The notes beneath the pieces are model-generated. The model did no database searches, was not told the DNA's origin, and saw nothing but the letters and a program-made list of their open reading frames with translations. Positions 1-11,500 of a stretch of DNA of 64,000 nucleotides are shown in pieces (the first letter of the stretch is position 1; each line of letters opens with the position of its first letter). The translations under genes and the position numbers were made by a program. Where the stretch lies: positions 1 through 64,000 of the forward strand of contig JBAMJV010007503.1 of NCBI GenBank assembly GCA_037951105.1. Reading direction: 5' to 3'. The stretch is from Echinarachnius parma. Lineage: Eukaryota > Echinodermata > Echinoidea > Clypeasteroida > Echinarachniidae.

Positions 1-1038
1 AACACTGGTCGCACTAGATTGACAAATCTATCGTTTTCATAGCCTCTTTTACTGTCGGCCATTCTCAGTTTCGTACTCCCTTTTTTTCAAACTTGCATCA
101 CTTTAAAATTGGTTTGTATCACTAACTGCACTTTTTTTTCTTCTTATCCCTCGATGGTCTGCTGTAGTATTTTTATTAAAATTGGAGCCATTTTGATGAC
201 TTTAATCAATGGTTTTGGATGCGTTGCGGTGTTGTAAAATACGCACCTGCAGTCGTTAAAATCAAAGTTAGCGGAACTTCACGAGCAGATATGACTCTAG
301 CTAAGTATCAGTGACTTGCGAGTGGAGAGAGAACCGTACTCCTGTGGTGTGCGCCGTAGGGGTTACATCCGTAGCTCGTGTGGATGATGTATGAACATTT
401 ACACGGGGCAATTTTTCTTTCTAAATCTAAAAATAGCCCTCGTGAAATAAAAAGTATTTTTGGGGTTGCTCTCATTAAAATCTGAAACTAAATAAACTGA
501 TCATAATGATTCATATGGCCACCCACTTGATCAATTGATTAAGTTTCAGATCCACCATGCACCAACCCCTGGAATATGGGGCTACCGCTTGCCCCATGGC
601 GAGGCAGTGTACAAATCACTGACATTGACATGCACACTGATTTTAAATGTTTTTTATTGTGAAAAAAACATTACATTTCCCGATTTCAATATAAGTCCAT
701 GTATTCACTATGTGAAAATAAACATCGGGGTACTTTGAAATCATTGTCATTATTAATTAATAACACGTATTAATAAAACTTACAGAATCCTTGCTGTAGA
801 ATGTAACGCAACGTATTCCATGTGATAGTGATGTCGTAGTGTGACCCGAAACCGGAAATTCGTAAATGCATGGAAACAATCTGACAGCCAGCTTTTTTAT
901 TTAAATTGAATCACGACTGTCCATTATACAGGCTGCACAATGTGTACTAGCTATCTTGAGACGTGGCTAAAACGCCTAAAGTCATTTCTACGTGTACAAT
1001 GCTGCATACACAAAAGACGCGTCCGTTATACTTGCGCT
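1..1038. other. no recognisable gene
   Basis: AT-rich sequence with only short chance frames. I see no splice-linked coding segment, RNA gene or clear transposon end. Confidence 0.5.
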
Positions 1039-1043
1039 ATTTT

Positions 1044-1952
1044 TATGCCTCCGCCAACAAAGTGGCCGGAGGCATTATGTTTTCGGGTTGTCCGTCCGTC
1101 CGTACGTACGTCCCGTTTTCGTTCTCGCGATAACTCAAGAACCGGTTGACGTATCAATTTCAAACTTGGTATGAGTGTACATATTGGGGTGACAATGATC
1201 TGATTAGATTTGAGTGGTCATGAGGTCAAAGGTCAAGGTCACAGGACTCGATATATATGCAAAAATGCCTCGTTCTCGCGATATCTCAAGAACCGGTAGA
1301 TGGATCAATTTCAAACTTAGTATGAGTGTACATATTAGGGTGGCAATGATCTGATTAGATGTTGGGGTTCATGAGGTCAAAGGTCAAGGTCACAGGACTC
1401 AATATATGTGCTAAAATGCTTTGTTCTCGCTAGTGCTGTAACTGACCTTGATGATCGGATCGCTTGATCGGATCGGCAAAATGTTATCGATCTTCGAAAT
1501 CGGATCGATGATCGGGATCGGATGATCGGCTATTAAAAAAAATAAAATAAATAAATAAAATCGTTTTTTTTTTCTTTGGAAAATGATCCCCAAAAAACAC
1601 AATTTGGGAATATAAATGAATACCAAAGCAATCCATATTAATAAGCCCAAGGTAATCTTGTACGGGTATGCTTTCATTTCAAACTGATTACCTCTTCTTT
1701 TACAAAATTACTCACGCCGATTTTGAGCTTAGTCCCATGTGATTAATTTGGCGTAACCTTTCAGAAACACATGGGACTAAGCTCAAAATCGGCGTGAATA
1801 ATTTTGTAAAAGGAGAGGTAATCAGTTTTAAATGAAAGCATACCCATACAAGATTACCTTGGGCTTATTAATATGGATATATGTTGCTTTGGTATTCATT
1901 TATATTCCCAAAATATGTTTTTTGGGATCATTTTCCAAAGAAAAAAAAACAG

Positions 1953-1985
<33 letters not shown>

Positions 1986-2565
1986 CGATCCGATCTTCCG
2001 ATTTTTTCTGCATGATCGGAAATCGGCAAAAACGGTCCGATCATGTATGATCGGATCGTGATCGGCATGCCGATCCGATGATCGGTTACATTACTAGTTC
2101 TCGCGATATCTTAAGAATCGATTGACGGATCAATTTCAAACGTGGTACGAGTGTACATATTGGGGTGGTTATGATTTGAATACATTTTAGGGTTCATGGG
2201 GTCAAGGTCACAGGACTCAATATATGTGAAAAAATGCCTCTTTCTCGCGATATCTCAAGAACCGGTTGACAGATCAATTTCTAACTTGGTACGAGTGTAC
2301 ACATCTGGGTGGCAATGATCGGATTCGATTTAGGGGTCATGAGGTCAAAGGTCAAGGTCACAGGACACAATATATGCAAAAAAGCTTGTAATGGCAAAAT
2401 CTCAAGAACTAAATGTCAGATTTCAATCTCACTTGGTACCTGAATGTTTCGGGAGCCAATGTAGCCATCAATGTTTGGGGTCATATGGTCAAGGTCACAG
2501 AACTTGAAACATATGAGAAAAAAAATTAATTCAGAATATTAAAATCGCGTGATAGCGGAGGCATA
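1044..2565. mobile_element. non-autonomous transposon built of ~140-bp tandem repeats
   Basis: The ends are inverted (TATGCCTCCGC at 1044-1054 and its complement at 2555-2565) and flanked by a possible 5-bp direct repeat atttt (1039-1043, 2566-2570). The interior is about four direct copies of a ~140-bp unit (ttctcgcgatatctcaagaa through gtcaaaggtcaaggtcacag) plus a diverged fifth near 2390-2510. The left end forms its own hairpin and carries a CCGT microsatellite at 1090-1112. Inverted-end elements of this look are frequent in marine invertebrate genomes. No transposase is encoded. The interior is split by a hAT MITE. Confidence 0.6.
1431..2096. mobile_element. foldback hAT MITE, copy 1
   Basis: Flanked by a perfect 8-bp target-site duplication gttctcgc (1423-1430, 2097-2104). 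The ends are TAGTGCTGTAACTGA and, inverted, TAGTAATGTAACCGA. 8-bp duplications and TAGNG-type ends are typical of hAT elements. The two arms (about 300 bp each) are near-complete inverted repeats meeting near 1745-1765, so both strands show the same pseudo-ORF ([13 protein letters not shown] at 1677 minus and 1832 plus). Outer arms are packed with GATCGGATCGG motifs. It inserted into the tandem-repeat transposon, so it is the younger of the two. Confidence 0.8.
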
Positions 2566-2570
2566 ATTTT

Positions 2571-4100
2571 CGACTGCGCGCAGTCGAAGATCCATCTAGT
2601 TATCTCTAAGTTCTGATTTCGCCATCGCGACGAAACATGTGCTATTCAATGAGAGACCGAATTTCCAACAGATGGGATTTGAGAGCGCATGGTCGATTAA
2701 TTCAACCGGTGCGTAAGGCGTGCACACTTGGGATGTAATGAAGGGCCTTTTTTCTAAGACTTGGAATAGTTTATCTTCGGATTTAATTACTTTGAGTGTG
2801 ATTGAAACTTGAAATAATATAAATTTGAATGATAATCATCTGACTCAAATTAATTAAATCTGAAGGTAAACTATTCAAAATCTTAGATCGAGATTATTTA
2901 GTAAATGTGTATTTTGAGCAAATATGCCCTTCATAATGCTTCATGACGGTGAATGAAATTTGTGCAGCGAGCGGAGGTCAATCCTGCAACGACATTCTGT
3001 GAATCTACACCACAAGCGTTTTCGGAAGTAGAGAAAGGACCCTTTTTGCGATCGGATTTGGTCTGAAATCACAGACAGAGACATCTATAGGACATACAGC
3101 GGAATGTGAAAATAAGAGAAAGCAATATTCGACCGATCCAGAGCATTGGTAAGTTTATTTTCTGTGTTGTTTCTACATGTTTCTTCAGATTTTTTAGCCC
3201 ATACGTCGCCACACGTCGCAGCGCAGCGGCCATAGGTATAATAACACGCAAGGAAGGAGGGAAAATGTACTCGGTTATTTGGTAGGCAACCTCTCTGGGG
3301 TGCCATGCACCATACATTCAATCGAGTTACGGACGTAACCGGTATGGTTGAGTCACTTGAGTGATCTACACATCGCCATCCGCACCCTGAATAATATTCT
3401 GACAGTTTGAGACTGAACAAATCGTACAAATTTCCTAAAACTTTACTTTCACGTTGAGAAAATAGTGCAGAAGACTGCAAAACGGTCCGTTTTCCATAGC
3501 AAATTTCCTAAAAGTTTTAAAACACTGCGCTCAACTGTTGAATGGTAATTGGATATTGCACAAATTCTGGTTGCCCGAAACGGTGAAAGAAAAATATTTA
3601 AATTTATTGGCATGACTGGCCTGCCCTGAAAATTGTTTTTCATGCCATGGCCTGGGTAAACTTGTACTATTCAAAATATCACTCTTTCCTGATTATACAT
3701 GTGAATAAAAGCTGAAAGATGAAGCATGACATGGGAAAAAACAAGATTTTTTTTTGGTCAATTTTTGAAAACAGGGCCGCACATGCACAGAAATCAGAAT
3801 GAGAATGCATCCAATCCATGCACTCCAGCTCCACAGCTGCCGCCGTGGTGAGGCTAGTGGCCCACACAATATTCACACACAATGGCAATGCAATGCACGA
3901 TCGCGTTAGCTTTCAACAAAACAAGACAATTTATCTCTCACTTTCTCAATGTTCTCGGATAAAAATAAGTCACCAAGATTTTAACAATGGCTGCAGGTGA
4001 TTTGTCTGCATATTTTGATCATTGTAATTTGTATTCAATTTGGGATTATAGGTACATTATTCGAAATTACTCACTCAAGTTTTGTAGAATCTATCTCACC
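2571..4100. other. no recognisable gene
   Basis: It opens with a perfect 18-bp palindrome (tcgactgcgcgcagtcga, about 2570-2587). Inverted sequence near 2750-2890 (ggatttaattac against taattaaatctg) looks like a decayed foldback element. Frames on the minus strand at 3069-3480 lack a convincing splice or family context. Confidence 0.4.
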
Positions 4101-4134
4101 ACTGACGTCTGCGCGTGCGTGCTCTGTTAAGATG

Positions 4135-4146
4135 TGCGCATGCGCA
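4135..4146. promoter_or_regulatory. NRF-1 palindrome, likely core promoter of RECQL4
   Basis: A perfect TGCGCATGCGCA palindrome, the canonical NRF-1 binding site of TATA-less promoters. It lies in a short CpG-rich patch (4105-4260) 1.26 kb before the RECQL4 ATG. A 5' UTR exon ending at a gtgagt donor (4324) and joined to the acceptor at 5403 would fit. The exon is inferred. Confidence 0.5.
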
Positions 4147-5403
4147 GTATAGTAGTTCACATTGTTTGGATATGATCTCGATATGAATTATATTCCCAAA
4201 CGACCGTAATGAGACTACTGGCGGATTTTCCCGGGATTATTGAACTCGACTCTCAAGACTCAAGTTTGGTCGGATTTGGAAGAACAAAGTACATTCTTAC
4301 CATTCATTTTCACATTCAATTTAGTGAGTAGATCTTGTTATATTGCATGTGTTATAATGATAAAGTCATTTGTTCAGATTTTAAGAGATATAAGCCTAAA
4401 GTTACTCTTGTATTGTTTATCTCTGCTCTGTGACTATCTATCACGTTGAACGGTTGCTTGAGTGATGTGTGCCCCGCAGTTCCGGCGGTAAAGCAAGGTA
4501 GCTGCGGTATGTTGCATAGCTGAGCTGTGAGGGCCTGAGTGCAGCTGGATGAAGCAGCTCACGCAGCAGCGTGAGCCTCTTGACTTGCAGGGGTGGGATG
4601 AAGCTTGGTTTCAGCTTTATTTTCATAGTATAATATAATGTAATCGTGCCTATCGATGGAGATGCATTAGGTGCCAACTCGCTGGCATGGCAACCTTCAG
4701 GAGAGCATTTCCCGCCCTCAGCAATTAGGCCGAGATCACACACTATAATATATGTTTATTGTTTTGTTTTGTGTTGTCTTGTTTTGTTTTGTTTATTCGT
4801 TCCTCGGCATTATATCCGGACTTTTGGATCCTGCTGAGTATCGACGTAGAAGTAGAAGTAGAAGATGATGATTATGTACATATATGATGTATTGTATTGT
4901 GGCTAATGATAATGATATGATGACGTTTTTTGCTTGTTGTTGCCTGTTGCAGTTGGTCCATTATTGAATGGAAAAAACATCAGCTTACAATTTGCTGTTG
5001 TTTTTAGCAATCGCCCATCCCTAGAACTGGAAGTTTTGAAATTTTCCTTCATTTAGAAACAAGGATTCATAATATGCCTAATTTTCCTTGAGAAAGTGCA
5101 CTTTGCAACATTTATGTCTGCATCATTTTCTTGTGAGAAACAGAGAAAGTGAGCTCTGTGACTTTTAATATGCCGGCCTGTCTTTCCTTTCTTACTACTA
5201 TTTAAACCACAACTCAAATGTTTTCTGTGAGGAATCAAATTTGCGAATAATAACCGAAATTTTCAACATTTGGTGGCCCGATCGGGCAACCAAACTTTGG
5301 CAATATTGATTTCACTGGCCCTGTGGCCATCGGGCCTACAGTGCTAATTTTGTCCGTTGCATTATTATTATTGTTATTATATTTATTAATGACTAATACC
5401 CAG
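4147..5403 (+). other. putative 5' UTR exon and first intron of RECQL4
   Basis: No long coding frame. There is a GC-richer patch at 4440-4700 with a perfect hairpin (gctcacgc, loop agca, gcgtgagc; 4557-4576) and a word (gtgagcctcttgacttgcag, ending at 4590) that recurs at 39354-39373. A TTTTG-rich tract lies at 4760-4795 and a TAA/TTA microsatellite at 5357-5392. The stretch ends with a good branch-point and acceptor signal before the ATG. Confidence 0.35.
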
Positions 5404-5545
5404 ATGATGGCATCATCAGCAGAGGGTGAGCAAGTTCTTGTGGAACTGAAGAAAACGTTAAAGAGCTGGGAGACTGACTTCAGAGAGCAGCACCAGCGCA
5501 AGCCAGGCAGAGACGACATATCAAAAGCACCTTCAGATATTCAAG
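5404..5545 (+). CDS. RECQL4: RECQL4 exon 1: Sld2-like N-terminus
   Basis: Residues 1-47. It starts at the first of two consecutive ATGs (5404, 5407). The block with LKSWETDF and RKPGRDDI matches the N-terminal homeodomain-like Sld2 segment of RECQL4, which binds replication initiation factors. The ATG directly follows a good 3' splice signal (branch-like tgactaat, then cccag at 5399-5403), so this is probably the second exon of the transcript, behind a non-coding exon. The donor is aag|gtttgt and the exon ends in phase 1. An in-frame ATG at 5323 would prepend a hydrophobic stretch encoded by a TTA-rich microsatellite; I rejected it. Confidence 0.85.
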
Positions 5546-8500
5546 GTTTGTCATTCAGCATAATCTGAAATGGATCTAGTTTCGTTGTTGACATGTGCAA
5601 AAACAGGCAAATGGTTGATATAAAATATGAATTTCTTTCATCCGATATGTCCATTAAAGGGCAATGCAACTCAAGAATAGAGTTTATCCTACTTTATACA
5701 TCGTAATATGCCTGTTTATTATATATGTAACATTACTCCGACTCAGATTTCTGCTTTGGAAGAAATATGTGAAAACTCTGTCGGGTATACCGCTATTCAC
5801 GCGAACACTGGAGGCCGCCATTATTAGGTTTGTGCGGACTCTGGTCAATGATATGCACTAATGCATTTCAATAGCACCAATTCAAACCATTGTCTGAATA
5901 CTTGTACATGCTTTCAAATCAGTGAAAAGCTTTTTGTTCGGCCCATAGCACATACGTCAGAGTTTGCAAAGCATGTCGGGCAATTACAAGAACATGGCCG
6001 CTCCCATCATCTTTTGCCGCCGTAAGAATTAGTAAAATGTGAGTTTGTTCACGTAAGGATTTCATGGGATCCAGGAGGCCAAAATTGCCAAGTTATGTAT
6101 CAAATCAAATGTCTGTTCACCCTCTAAACGATAATAATAACCGAAAGCCATAGTTTCATTGCCCTTTAAGTAATGTGTGAAAATTTCACGTTAAATGGAT
6201 GTCAAATGACCGAGTAATGAGCAAAAATGCAAAGTGAAATTCGCTAACTCATTGCACTGACTTTGTACACAGTGTTAACTATCCAGTAGATAATTATGAA
6301 TCTGAACACATCAATCATCCATATCTTTATAACTGAAGAGAAATTTGGAAAACCAAAAGTTGTTCCATGCTTCTATTGGTAATACGAATACGATGTATGA
6401 GAGAACTACTAGAGTTCCAAGTGTAGGTTTGGAGGATTTTTACAATGTTACTACTTACTAGATCCCTTAAAGAGATTAGAACGTAAAGGAAACGGACAGG
6501 TCTGTAATAAAAACTAAATAAAGGAAAGATGCAAAGAAAATCAAGCTTTGTTGGGCATAGAACCAGAGACCTTTGGATTACAAGGAAGTACCCTCTTACA
6601 AGGGTCTTTGTGACTCTTTAAAGTTGAGTTCTTGGCTGGGTTTAATTCCTGGTGCAGCCCAATTTTCATTTCATTTGATTTATTCAATGCATTATTATGT
6701 TACAAACTTACAATTCAAGAATTCAATTTTCTGATTTTTCTTTTTTGGCATTGAATGGTCAGAATTTAGGACATAAATGTATAATCTTAGATTTCATACG
6801 GTGATTTCTTGTAGAGTTTCTATTTAATTTTAAATTATTATAATGGTAATTGATAGCCATCTAGATTCATCAGAGTTTTGAAACTTCAAAAGAACTCTAG
6901 AGGCAGGATTGCATTCATTCTTTATATGTAATAATCAACACTTTGCATTTTTAGATACATACTCCAAGTACAGTACACTGAAGAAGAACCAGACAAAGCT
7001 TAATACCAGCTCCTCGGCATCCAGTGACCAGGACAAGACTAGTCATGCCGATCCCAGCCAGCGTAGCAGGACAACCGGCACCAGGACAGACAGAGAAACA
7101 AAAAGCTCCCCTGAAGACTCTAAAGATCAACCTAGAGGTGAAGCCGGAAGCGTGACTCTGCCTGTGGATGATGTGTGGGGATCACATCTAAACAGGAGCA
7201 TCTTGGACAAGAGTCAGGATCAGGAGGAGGATCAAAAGGATGCAACAGCTAAAGAGAAAAAGAAGAGGGAATCTCTGTTGAAGATATACAGCAAGAAACT
7301 GTCCAGCAGCACGGAGGGCAAGGGTTATGTAAGTACTCGGTACAGAGAATCTTTAAAAAATCCTTATCATAGACTATACATTTAGATGCAAACTCTCTCC
7401 AGGTTTTCAAGACTAGTGGTATTTATAGACAGGTGGTCTTTATCGCTGTTGAAGATGTACAGCAAGAAACTGTCCAGTAGCACTGAGGGCAAGAGTTATG
7501 TAAGTTTTCGGTACAGAGAAACCTGTTTTTATAAGACTCGATCAAGGAGACAGAAAAAAAAGATGTTTTGTATACAGATCGATTTAGATGGTAACTCCTT
7601 TCAAGGAAGCCAAGATAAGTGACCAATTTAGTCTTTATCTCTGTTGAAGATGTACAACAAGAAACTGTCCAGCAACACTGAAGCCTCATCAATAGTTATG
7701 TAAGTAATCATATTAGAGAAACCTGTCTATAACTTATAAGACTCAAGGATACAGAAAATATATGTTTTTATAGACAGATCCATTTAGATGGTCAACATTA
7801 ATGGTATTTATAGACAGGTAGTCTTTATATCTGTTAAGGATGAACAACAAGAACCATTCCAGTAGCCCTGAAGAAAAGAGTTATGTAAGTACAGTGAATC
7901 ACTATAGATGAAGAACTTCCAAGGGAGACAGGAGGTCTTTATAAGCAGGTGATCTTACAGACAGTTTTGTTTATACGCCAACTGCTTTTTACATGAAGTC
8001 AAGATAAGTGGTTGCTAGACCGAGTCTGAATAATGAGGCTAGAAGTCTGATATAGTGTAGCCATATTAATGAAGTTTTTATGGTATTGTTAATTCATTAT
8101 TATTAGTTTATTTCCTCTTTCTTGGTGATAAAATACAAGTAATGCAAGTAATTATCTCTTTTAACAACAGCATGGTAAAAGTACCCTTCTCAATAATAAT
8201 CGGCGAGTTAATGTATTTATTTCCACTAGTTAGGTATGACTATTATTATGGAGAAAAAAATAATGTCTTGTTTATTTTTATTAACAAAATTGAAATACAT
8301 TTTTTAAATGCTTGAAAGCATTCTGTTCTTATTTATCTGATTCTTCAATACCATGTACTAATATAACAACAAATTCTAATTTAATTTCTTCCTTTGATTT
8401 TTTTACATTACAAAAGCTGGCAAGAGGCCCAAGGCACGACAAACCATTCTCAGAGAAACAAAGCTTTTGCGGGTCCAAAGAAAAACGATCTCAAGAAAAG

Positions 8501-11500
8501 ACGAAAGACGGAAGCAAGTCAGCAAAGCCCGGGGAAGGCACATTGGGGGAAGAGGAAGGTTTAGGAGACCAAGGATTCTTTGGCACAAAGCTGAGCGGCA
8601 GGAACATCAAGTTTGGTTCTACCGCGGGGACCCGGTCCAGATTGGATCCTGTCACGGCGGTGGGTGCTGGTCTCCCTAAGGCCAGGAAACACTCCTTCCA
8701 GACTGACTGGTTGGCCAAGTGTGAGAAGGAGAACAAGTTGGAGCCAATTCCCTTGCCCAAGGAGCTCAAGGAGCCTAAGAACGTGGCAGAGGTAAGGCCT
8801 CCTGGACGTAGAGCGGCTCCAGATAAAAGAAATGACTCAAGTGCAATAGAATTCACGGCGGTGTCAGACAAAGAACCACAATCGATCAGTTTAAAAGAAA
8901 TTCTGGAATTGGAGAAAAGAGAGTGCACGAATGAAAGAAGTGCGGAACTTGAAAACAGTTCACATATGCGTAAAGAGGGAGCAACAAACAATGTTGCATC
9001 GCATGAACAATCTCAGTCTCGTTTAAGGAAAGGTGAAGACTTTGCTTCAGTAGAAGATGCCTGTAGTGAGCGTAAAACTTATTCTTCATTAGCAACAGGA
9101 TCTAAAGAAAGGAAAGTTCAGGAAACTTGTCAACCACAATCTTCAGCCGATGATCACTCAAATAATCATATGGACCATTCACAAGTGCCCTCAGGAAGCC
9201 TTCCGAATGCATCATCCCAGGATGTTGCAGAGGAAGACGGGACGAGGAAGAGGGTCATTGGATCACCATCTGCACCAGCAGCTAAGAGACAGAGGACTGT
9301 GCAAGATCAACACTCAGGAAAGGAAGATGGCAATGTAGATGAAATGGGAGATGGACAAGATAAAGAGGAGAAATCTCCAAAGAAAGTGAAGAAGAAGAAA
9401 GTATCCGCTGCTCCAAGGTAAATAATTACATATTCAAGCCTCCACACTAACTTGTTTCTGTACTGGCCCATTCTGGCAAGTTAAGAAGTAAAATCATACA
9501 TTTTTACAATTTACTTGCCCTAAAATGCAATTTACTTGCCCTCTTTACTTCTAGATGAAATTAACACGTATGAAATTACATTGTTCTCTCGTTTTGAATC
9601 ATTATTTAGTTGCCCGATCGGGCAAGCAAACTAGATAAATTATTAAATTCTTATTATATATTTTAACCTTTAACTATATATATGCGTATTTAAACATGGA
9701 CATGGAAAGCATGCTTTACAAACACACTAAATTACAATTCTTACTTACTTTTGATACAGCCGTTCCAATCCCAAAATGAACGAGAACTTTGTGCGTCTGA
9801 ACATGCTGACCAAGAGCTACCGGAGGAAGGGGCAGGGAGGCATGAAAGGCGAGGCTTACAAGAGGATGATGTGGAAGCAGAAGACGGGGGCGGGAGGATT
9901 CAGAGGGGGCCGAGGAGGAGGAAGAGGAGGAGGTGGCAGAGGGAGAGGAGGATGGAGGGGAGGCTTCAAAGGGAGAGGAGGGAACGAAGGAACCGATAAG
10001 TGCTTCAAGTGCGGAGGGACGGGTCACTGGGCCAGTAAATGCACTGGTGAGTACTGAACTTCTGGAGATTGCTTCATAGATGAAGTGTATATTAATTATT
10101 ACAAAGTTATTTAATTCAAAAGTATGTTCCAAATTGTAATTATTTGTTATACCATGTAAATACAAATATTGGTGATTAGTCCTGAATTTGATCTAGATGG
10201 CAATTTAAATAGTTTCACACATCTTAGAGATTATACTGTTCCATATAAGACCACAAACCTAATTGGCTCTTGAGTCCCATTAAATACATTCTAAGAATAT
10301 AAAGTATACATGTACACTTTCTTCATGTAGGAATAGGAGGAGTGAAGAAGGCATGTAAGGCTGAGCCAGAGCCTGGAGGAGGCAGCCATGGCTGCTGCAA
10401 GCACGTAACCTCAACCATATCAGCAAATGTTTTGTTACAAATTGTGACAATATAATTGTGTAATACCATTTAATTTAATTTAATAATTGTGATAATATGA
10501 TTGTTTACTACCATTTCTTGAAATAGGAATAGGAGGAGGTGTGAAGAAGGCATATGAATTGAAGTCAAGCCAGAGAATGCAGAGAGTGTGATCTGACCAC
10601 TACTGACCCTAGAGGAGGCTGCCTAGGCTGCTGCTTCTGGCACCAAGCTTCAACCAGATCAGCAAATGTTATGTTACAAATTGTGATAATATAATTGTGT
10701 AATACCATTTATTGATACATGTAGGAATTGGAGGAGGACCGAAGAAGGCTTGTGAGGTCGAGTCAGAGGACCCAGAGAGCGTGATGGGACCGCTTCCGAC
10801 CCTAGAGGAGGCCGCTCTGGCCGCTAGAGGCACCAAACCTGAACCAGATCAGTAAATGTTATGTTACAAATTGTGATAATATAATTGTGTAATACCATTT
10901 ATTGATACATGTAGGAATTGGAGGAGGACCGAAGAAGGCGTGTGAGGCCGAGTCAGAGGACCCAGAGAGCGTGATGGGACCGCTACCAACCCTAGAGGAG
11001 GCCGCTATGGCCGCTAGAGGCACCAAACCTCAACCAGGTCAGTAGGCGACGCACACTGGTGTGTCGTATCAAGATGGCAGGGGTGTCGATCCTGGGGGGG
11101 CAGGGGGGGCGGTCGCCCCCCCCAATGAAAATATTGGGGGGGCGAACATATCATTTCGCCCCCCCAATAATTCCGAAAATGAGGAAGAAAAAAATCGAGT
11201 GATATAATGCCAAATAGGGGAAAGACACATTTATCAATAATTAATCTTCAAAATAGCCATTTTTTAGTTTGAAAAGGACTGTAAATCTCTTTTTTGCCGC
11301 GCGCTTCGCGCGCATACAGTTTCTCATATTGCAAGTTTCATTTGGGTTGCGGGAACTCACCTTTTGAAATGTGTTGGGCAGCATAATTTCTCAAACGCAC
11401 ACCTCAAACGAAGTTTATTAAACCCTCATCTATAGATAGCACACCGTCACAGAAAATAAAATAAGCTCGGTACATTTGCGCTGAACGCAAATCAAATTGG

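Noticed and set aside
1411..2061. Two similar ORFs ([13 protein letters not shown]) on opposite strands, and a third at 15053-15283
   Set aside because: They are mirror-image translations of the arms of a foldback MITE, not a gene family.
3069..3480. Overlapping minus-strand ORFs, one with MAAALRRVATYGLKNLKKH resembling a mitochondrial presequence
   Set aside because: The stretch is suggestive, but no usable donor, partner exon or promoter could be found, so it is not called.
5323..5403. An upstream in-frame start that would add a hydrophobic N-terminus to RECQL4
   Set aside because: It is encoded by a TTA microsatellite and lies before a good splice acceptor; the Sld2-like homology starts at the 5404 ATG.
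8491..8991. Minus-strand ORF of 166 codons
   Set aside because: Antisense shadow of exon 3; no domain.
9716..10165. Ser/Pro-rich minus-strand ORF of 149 codons
   Set aside because: Antisense shadow of the RG-rich exon 4.
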